Shown here: positions 57,863-64,000 of the stretch, in pieces
How positions within the stretch are numbered: position 1 is the stretch's first letter
How the letters are laid out: each line of letters begins with the position of its first letter
DNA from: Agelas oroides
Taxonomy: Eukaryota; Porifera; Demospongiae; Agelasida; Agelasidae
Direction: 5' to 3'
NCBI GenBank assembly: GCA_949130485.1
Contig: OX422186.1
Coordinates: 12,343,241-12,407,240 of the forward strand
Length of the DNA stretch: 64,000 nucleotides
Made by a program: the position numbers and the translations under genes
Notes under the pieces: model-generated
Database searches by the model: none
Told to the model about the DNA's origin: nothing
What the model saw: the letters and a program-made list of their open reading frames with translations, nothing else

Positions 57863-59471
57863 CTACCACACACGGGTGGGAACACTGTCAGTGGCGGTCA
57901 AAACAGTGGCATCTTCTAGAGCCATGGTGCCCCTAAGGGCTGCCCTCACTGCCTCCACCCCCTCCCCCCTCAGTGCTGCTGTGGGGAGGATGTGAGAGAA
58001 GAGGGGGAGAGGGGAGGAGTCGGGTGAAACACCCCCTCCTGCTGGAAGGAGGAGAAACACTAGTGAACCATGTAACCAAATCATGTGTACCTGGAGGGAG
58101 CATACCATTTGTTAGTCCCTGGACCAGTGTCTTAAGGGCTGGCACTGCCCCCTCCACATCCATCTTGTTAGCCACCAGCAGTGAGGGGCGCAGAGAAAGA
58201 CCACACTGGTAACACTCCAACTCCTGAAGGATTGAGGGAAAGTAGATTGACATGTTGACTGCACACGGTGGTATGTCTCACCTTGGCCAGTAGACCGACT
58301 GTCTGCAAGGCATTGCGGTGTGGATGGTTGGTGGAGAGCTGGAACCCTCCCACATCCACCACGTACAGCAGCACCTTGGTACGCTCTACATGACGCAGAA
58401 ACTGATGGCCCATCCCCACATTGACATGGGCGCCCTCCACCAGACCTGGGAGATCGGCTATTTTGATTGGTCGTGAGTCACCTGACATCACCCCCACATG
58501 TGGCCGGACAGTAGTGACTGTGAAACAAGATACATCATATGTCAAGGTCCAGGGCATACCCACAAGTAGTGCAGTACTAAAAATTTATGTTGACTGAATA
58601 GAGCAGGGTTAATTATTAACCACCGTCTGACCACTGGGCCACCAGTCACCCAGTACTTACAGGGGTAGTCAGCGACCTTGGGTGTTGCATTGGAGAGAGC
58701 TCCCAGGAGAGTGGACTTGCCAGCATTAGGAAACCTGAAAACCATATGTCTGCATGTCAGGCTAAGAAGGTTTGCTCATAACTAAATACGCCCCTCACAC
58801 TGTCAACATTGCACACACAGTCCCTCACACTGTCGACACTGCACACACAGTCCCTCACACTGTCGACATTGCACACACAGTCCCTCACACTGTCGACATT
58901 GCACACACAGTCCCTCACACTGTCGACATTGCACACACTGTCAACGTTGCACACACAGTGACTCACCCCACCATTCCAACGTCTGCAATCACCTTCAACT
59001 CCAACACAAAGACCCCCCTTTTTCCAGGCTGTCCCTGATGGTTCACTGTAGCGGCACTCCCCCCTTTCCCCCCATGCACAAGCTCCACATTAGCACCCAC
59101 AACATCCAGGTCACATAGCTACAGAGACATACATAATCTCCTCTGTGTGTGTGTGTGTGTGTGTCGGGGTGACTTACCTGCACACCTCTGCCATCCTGCA
59201 CCACAGTTCCTGGGGGCACTGTGATGGTGAGATTCCTCCCCTTCTCCCCCCACACCCTACCCCGGACGCTGTGACCCCCACTCTCTGCAATGAAGCGTCT
59301 GCTTTCTCTGCGTGCAATATCCTCAAGTGCACTCCCCTGGGTACACACCACCTTCACACTCCCTCCGTCACCCCCGATTCCTCCCAGCCGCTGAGACCCT
59401 TGACCACCAGCCCCACCACGAGCATAGATCCTCACACGGTCCACAAGATGACCCTGCAGAGGTACGTTCAT
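57863..59471 (-). CDS. GTPBP10: GTPBP10, Obg-family mitochondrial ribosome-assembly GTPase
   Basis: Mitochondrial GTPase needed for large-subunit maturation. Exons 59178-59471, 58967-59118, 58661-58734, 58282-58517, 58106-58223 and 57863-58041 join in phase. The Gly-rich Obg domain is at the N-terminus (ARGGAGGQGSQRLGGIGGDG). G motifs: G1 GFPNAGKST with the first Gly split by an intron, G3 DLPGLVEGAH, G4 NKMD. GMGHQFLRHVERTKVLLYVVD is the family block after G3. The C-terminus HILPTAALRGEGVEAVRAAL is the G5-like region. The first exon may have an upstream partner, because CTCTGCAG precedes GGTCATCTTGTGG within it; a mitochondrial presequence is not obvious. Confidence 0.92.
58793..58966 (-). 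repeat. 30-bp minisatellite starting at a GTPBP10 splice donor
   Basis: Read on the minus strand the intron starts GTGAGTCACTGTGTGTGCAA + CGTTGACAGT at 58966; after one partial copy the unit GTGAGGGACTGTGTGTGCAA + TGTCGACAGT repeats about five times. The functional donor is thus the first unit. Confidence 0.92.
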
Positions 59472-59977
59472 AAAGGTCTGCTGTCAGCAATGGGTCAAAA
59501 GTAGTCGAGAAGAACAGGAAGAAGTGAATATACCAACCGAAATCACAGGCTCAGATCATTATAAGCATCGTACCACATTACCATATAAGGCACGTCATCA
59601 TCCTCCATACCTTCAAGTTTCTCTTCACCAAGTTTCTAATTTTCATCCCTTAGGTGAAGGATGAATGCTGAACGGAAACCAAAGGGATCCATGCATGAAT
59701 GGGGTAGCAGATACTGCATGGAAAATCACTGAACACTGCAAGTCACCGTGCAGTGGTGTAGCACACAGTACAGGGTGTATGAAGACTCACCTCCTTCGCA
59801 TGCTGGTTCTCATGCTGACATGGGAACGAGCCTAGGGATTGCTAAAATTAGTAATGTTTTATGCATCTAATTATGGAAAGATCACGTGATGTACGGCACT
59901 GATGATACAGCTGCTTGATTGAAGTTGGCGGCTGGGGTCTTATAAAGTGCGCAGAACGTTTGGCAGACTATAACCGA
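59472..59977. promoter_or_regulatory. Divergent GTPBP10-Ral intergenic region
   Basis: About 500 bp between start codons facing away from each other; a shared promoter is possible from position. No core-promoter motif was recognised. Confidence 0.35.
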
Positions 59978-60692
59978 ATGGCGCGGAAGGGCGAGAAGCC
60001 GGGGGAACTCCCTGTACACAAAGTGATTATGGTGGGGAGCGGCGGGGTGGGCAAGAGCGCGCTGACACTGCAGTTTATGTACGACGAGGTATGTAGTGGC
60101 CGGATGAGAAGACTGTTCTGTGTTGAATGTACTATACAAGTACGGTGTTACCGGGGTTGGTTTGTAACGTAGGCCCTGTGTCTCTCTCCAGTTTGTGGAG
60201 GACTATGAGCCAACCAAAGCTGACAGCTATCGTAAGAAGGTGGTGCTTCAAGGCACAGAGTGCCAGATTGATATACTAGACACAGCTGGACAGGAGGACT
60301 ATGCTGTCATCCGTGACAACTACTTTCGCAGTGGTGAGGGTTTTCTTTGTGTGTTCTCCCTCATTGAACGGGAGACCTTTGCAGCAACCAACGAGTTTCG
60401 GGAGCAAATACTTCGAGTGAAGGTGGACGAGCAGACTCCATTAATCCTGGTTGGAAACAAGCTGGATCTGTGTGACGATCGTCGTGAAGTGGACCAAGAG
60501 GAGGCAGAGGGTCTTGCACGATCGTGGGGGGTGCCCTACATTGAGACATCAGCCAAGACAAAAGTGAATGTGGACAAGGTGTACTATGACTTAATGGGAA
60601 AGATTCAACAGCGCAAGGCAGCGCATGGCTCTGGCCCAGGGCCTGACAAGGGCAAGAAGAAGAAAAAGAAGAAAACATGCATACTTTTATGA
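59978..60692 (+). CDS. Ral-type small GTPase
   Basis: Membrane-bound Ras-family switch acting through the exocyst and RalBP1. Two exons (59978-60088, 60192-60692) code for 203 residues. The Ral effector region [12 protein letters not shown] is intact and specific; P-loop [11 protein letters not shown], switch [15 protein letters not shown] and ETSAK are all present. The C-terminus has a lysine run and ends CILL, a CaaX box whose final Leu predicts geranylgeranylation. An upstream in-frame ATG at 59915 would add 21 residues; the second ATG at 59978 matches the family start. RalA versus RalB cannot be assigned outside vertebrates. Confidence 0.95.
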
Positions 60693-61135
60693 TGTATTGT
60701 GTGGTGTGCTACCCCTTCCGAAGATGAGTGTTTTTTAGCATGGCCATTTTATAATTATCAGGTGTATTCACTTTGTATATGTTGTGCATTGTATGTCATG
60801 TATATTACAAAGCCATTGACAATCTCCATGCAGGTGGAAGTTAGGTAGTGTATGTGACTTCATCAGGTTTCTTACAAATCTTGTGGTACAAAATGATGTT
60901 ACAGCACACACTTGTGCAACATTTCTATTACATGACACATCTAAACAGTTGTCTATTGGCAGCTGAACTATAAGTATGTACAACACGCAAGACATCAGCC
61001 CATTCAACACGCAGCATACGTGACACTGCATGAAGTGTATGTGCCTGAGGCACACTGAGTTATTACACTATACTGGGGGGGTGTGAATGGTGAATGGTAC
61101 GACAGAAGAGCTACAAACACTAAGGTTCACTACGG

Positions 61136-62840
61136 TCAACATTCAGTCATTCGTGTGGGTGGGCGTGGACAGAAGTCTGTGAGACGACAGGGCAGCCGGT
61201 CCGACTCGGACTTGTAGTGGCGTAAGAGCTGGTCAATTGTGGAGAAGGTGGGACCATCGTCGATTCGATACATCAACACACTGCTGGGATGCTCAACCTG
61301 TGGGTGGGGGAGGGACAAGCTGTGTCAACATACCCTGGGGTGTGGAATGTCATCACTAACCTGAAGAATCTGAAAGTTCTTGGAGACACCCTTTGAGAAC
61401 ATGGTCAGGACATATGAGTGTGCTACTGTGGTACTGTCCCGCACAAGGAAGGAGCTGAGACGAGAGGGGGGACAGAGAGTGACATGAAGTGGGACACTCA
61501 CAAACAGTCACAACTCACCCTTCATAGCTTCCCATGGCCTCCAGTCTCCGCACAGCCTCATCTCTGGGGATCGAGCCATGGTACCAGGCAAAGGCAAACA
61601 GAGGCTCTTGGTCTGGGCTCACTGCCTGCTGCTGTGGGGGGGGGTGCTGAACACGAGGGGTGTTAGAGTGCATGTGAGGCTCCCCCACCTGTGGTGAGTT
61701 CTGAGTGGGACTTAGACGAGGAGGAGGTGCTGGCTGGGAGGGGGGAGGGTAGGGATTGTAAGGAGCCTGAGGTTGACGGGGAGGCTGATGTTGGGGGGCC
61801 GGCTGGGTGTGGGGAACAGGCTGAGGTGGAGGAGGAGATGGCTGGGTGTAGGGAACAGGCTGAGGTGGAGGAGGAGATGGCTGGGTGTAGGGAGGGTGTT
61901 GGTGGTGTATGGGAGAGATGGAAGGACTCCCCTCTGTGCCATTGACAGGCCCTGGGGCTGTTCTAGGGGCTGGCTTGGGAGCAGGTTTTGGTGCAGGTTT
62001 CGGTGCAGTCCTTGGACCCACTTGGGGTGAATGTTCAGGTGTGCGTTCTGGAGTGCGGATGGGGGTATCAGAGAGGCTAGTGTTGCTGCTGGAGCGCTGT
62101 TCCTCTCCCATATCCTGGTGGGCAATCTGTGGAGAGTGGTAGAAGATCCTGCGCTCCTCCTCCTCATTCTTCTGCTGCTGGTACTGTTCCCGCACCTTCT
62201 CCATGTGCTTCTCGAGACGCAGCCCCACCAGCTTGCTCGCCCGGTTCTGAGGGACACAACCAGCACCTTGATTAACAGTACACCCTCATTCACAGACCTT
62301 CCCACCCTCACCTACCCTCTCCCTGCGTCATGCACAAGTCTGGTAGCAAGGCTACACCCGGGACCTTCTTTGCTCCTTGTACAACTCCCAGCTACTGGAC
62401 TGGGTTCGTTAGAGGATAAGGATTGTCCTTACCTCTGCTTTGGGCTTGGCTCCATCTGGAGCCGTCAGGTCTTCCAGCTTGAACTGGGTCATCTTGGCTT
62501 TGTGGAAGTTGTCTCTCAGCTGCAGCCCGTACTTGGCCAGACGGATGCCAGCCGTCCAGGAGAGTGCGGTAGCCTCTTCCTCACAACAGAGCACCTTAAT
62601 GTCCTTCTGGTTTGGGACAAACTGACGAGGAATGGGCTGGGGGGAGAGAAGCAGATTTGCTGCTGAAAGTGACGCACTACCAGTTCTCCACACATGTTCA
62701 GTGTACACTACTCACTCTGAATCCAAAGCAGTATGGTGTGCGAGCCTTCAGCAGCTTTTTGAAGTTGATACCGTGATACAGCTCATAGTCCTCAAACTGG
62801 ACCAGAATAGCAAGGTGTTTGGCTGTCTGTGTATGTGTGT

Positions 62841-62876
<36 letters not shown>

Positions 62877-63991
62877 ATGCGTGTGTGCATGTGTGTGTGT
62901 GTGTGCGGAACAAGCGTTACAGTTAAAAAGGTGATGGACATTAGACCAAGTCACTCAATGAACACAGTGAACCAAGAGAAGCAGCAGACAGTATGACTGG
63001 CACTGTTTCATGCCTAACCTTCTGCTTTCCCTTGAGGGAGTAGTAGAGCCCAGAGGCTCGCAGGATGCAGTAGATCTGCTTCCAGGACTTCTTGTAGCCG
63101 TCTTTCAGCCAGAGCCACCCTTCTAGCTCAGGCACCCGGGACGTGGAGGAGAAGTACTCTTGCAGGAGAATCTTACGGGCTTTCTCTGAGCGCTCGAGCG
63201 TGCTTTGCTTGCTTATGGCTGCCTGAGAGGACTGAAGGTGGTTGGGAAAGTATTTCTGGAAGGGTGGGAGGGAGAACAGGAGAGAGGAAAGATCATTTTA
63301 TCACTTCTACTCTAGCCCTTAGAAATAAAAGCTGGCATTCTTTGTGTCATGCAGTAGCTTAGCACATCCCTCACATGCAATAACAGGATATGTTTATTAA
63401 AAAGGGACAGAGAGAGCAGTAACCAGGATGCTTTCCAGGTTGGTCTTGTATGGGCTTGTTTAGACAAACTGTCTAAGGACAATAGTCTCGCACTACAGCA
63501 GTGGGGGCAAAGGTGAGCCAGACCTCATGGGTGAAGACAAAACCCATTGCAGGTGAGAGTTGCAACCACAACAGCAGCCACATCAGTACATACCACTGTC
63601 AATAGTGAACTCACAATAGGGTCCTCAAATAGGTCATATTTCTTCTCATTCTGTTTAAATAGAAACACGTTGTTGTGTTCTCGCGGCCACGTGCTGTAGA
63701 CATCCACAACACACTCATGGTCCTCTAACTCACGTTCTGGGGAGGAGGGAAGAGAGAGGGAGGGGAGGGAGGAGGAGGGAAGGGAGGGAGAGAAGGGAGG
63801 GGGACGAGAGGTGGAAAGAGGGGAGGGATTTATGTATGATTAGGACATTGGACATGAGGTTCATAACTTCTTGTTTTGGGTGTTTAAAATTTCTCTGCGA
63901 CATTTCAATGATCACTTTCTTTAGTTCTTGAAGGTGATCGTGTACAGCACGGCAAAGAACTTTGAACTCTTAGGCACACAATGTGTTACCG
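61136..63991 (-). CDS. RA-PH-proline-rich-SH2 adaptor (MRL/GRB7-10-14 superfamily), 5' end outside window
   Basis: Signalling adaptor. Exons 63615-63736, 63019-63255, 62716-62826, 62433-62636, 61519-62246, 61361-61454 and 61136-61297 join in phase; a further exon end may lie at 63992. In order: end of the Ras-association domain (LEDHECVVDVYSTWPREHNN), PH domain starting VPELEGWLWLKDGYKKSW with LCCEEEATALSWTAGIRLAK at its end, a Glu/Gln helix, about 130 residues of proline-rich sequence with PSPPPPQPVP repeats, then an SH2 domain (WYHGSIPRDEAVRRLE, phosphotyrosine-binding Arg in FLVRDS) and stop. The RA-PH part is closest to RIAM/lamellipodin, while a C-terminal SH2 belongs to GRB7/10/14. Confidence 0.88.
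61640..61990 (-). repeat. Coding proline-rich repeats in the adaptor
   Basis: Three imperfect copies coding for YTQPSPPPPQPVP (61800-61890) and an APKPAPKPAP tract near 61975-62010, candidates for SH3, EVH1 or profilin binding. Confidence 0.8.
62829..62905 (+). repeat. (TG)n microsatellite at an adaptor splice acceptor
   Basis: On the minus strand a CA run ends at the acceptor CACAG before the exon starting at 62826, again replacing a normal pyrimidine tract. Confidence 0.9.
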
Positions 63992-64000
63992 AGGCTGACG

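Overview
The window is nuclear DNA of an animal, most likely an early-branching marine invertebrate such as a sponge. The taxon is an inference from three things: metazoan gene families with short, GT-AG-spliced introns (SMARCC, KANSL1, PGAP3, Ral, an RA-PH-SH2 adaptor, ferroportin), heavy tandem-repeat and MITE content, and a stretch of high-GC bacterial sequence of the kind a symbiont would contribute. I cannot name the species. One 200-N scaffold gap (11981-12180) is present.

Layout. 1-3100: ferroportin (-), cut by the left edge. 3797-5510: small sugar-nucleotidyltransferase (+). 5741-8374: phosphotransferase half of an ACAD10/11-type gene (+), whose acyl-CoA dehydrogenase half is missing because a 2.5 kb 36-bp satellite, bacterial sequence and the gap follow. 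10916-11980: two overlapping bacterial genes (AlkA-type glycosylase, esterase), judged foreign. 12310-13311: a TTAA-flanked transposon, repeated at 28096-29092. 14804-20773: a KANSL1-like part and a SMARCC-like part, both (-), spliceable into each other; the SMARCC part lacks SWIRM and SANT and has one exon in inverted orientation. 20780-31560: gene-poor, rich in minisatellites and inverted-repeat elements, with one unrecognised putative secreted-protein gene (26351-27144, -). 31568-36149: SOAT-like membrane O-acyltransferase (+). 36326-36928: GAPR-1/GLIPR2-like CAP protein (+). 37279-39854: PGAP3 (-), divergent from DDX23/PRP28 (40106-49070, +). 49242-51488: ACMSD (-). 54046-57773: CFAP210 (+), tail to tail with GTPBP10 (57863-59471, -). 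59978-60692: Ral GTPase (+). 61136 to the right edge: RA-PH-proline-rich-SH2 adaptor (-), 5' end outside the window.

The genes are unrelated housekeeping, signalling and cilium genes with no shared pathway. The most striking pattern is in the introns: in five genes (SOAT-like, PGAP3, SMARCC, DDX23, GTPBP10) the minisatellite starts at the functional 5' splice site and its units copy that site, in four cases with several exon nucleotides. One SOAT intron carries only two copies, which looks like the first step, and one DDX23 intron shows the same for a 3' splice site. A second pattern is a family of very short inverted-repeat elements with TAGYCTCG ends and 9-bp target duplications. Exon boundaries given here were read by eye from splice consensus, reading phase and similarity to remembered family members; no alignment was run.
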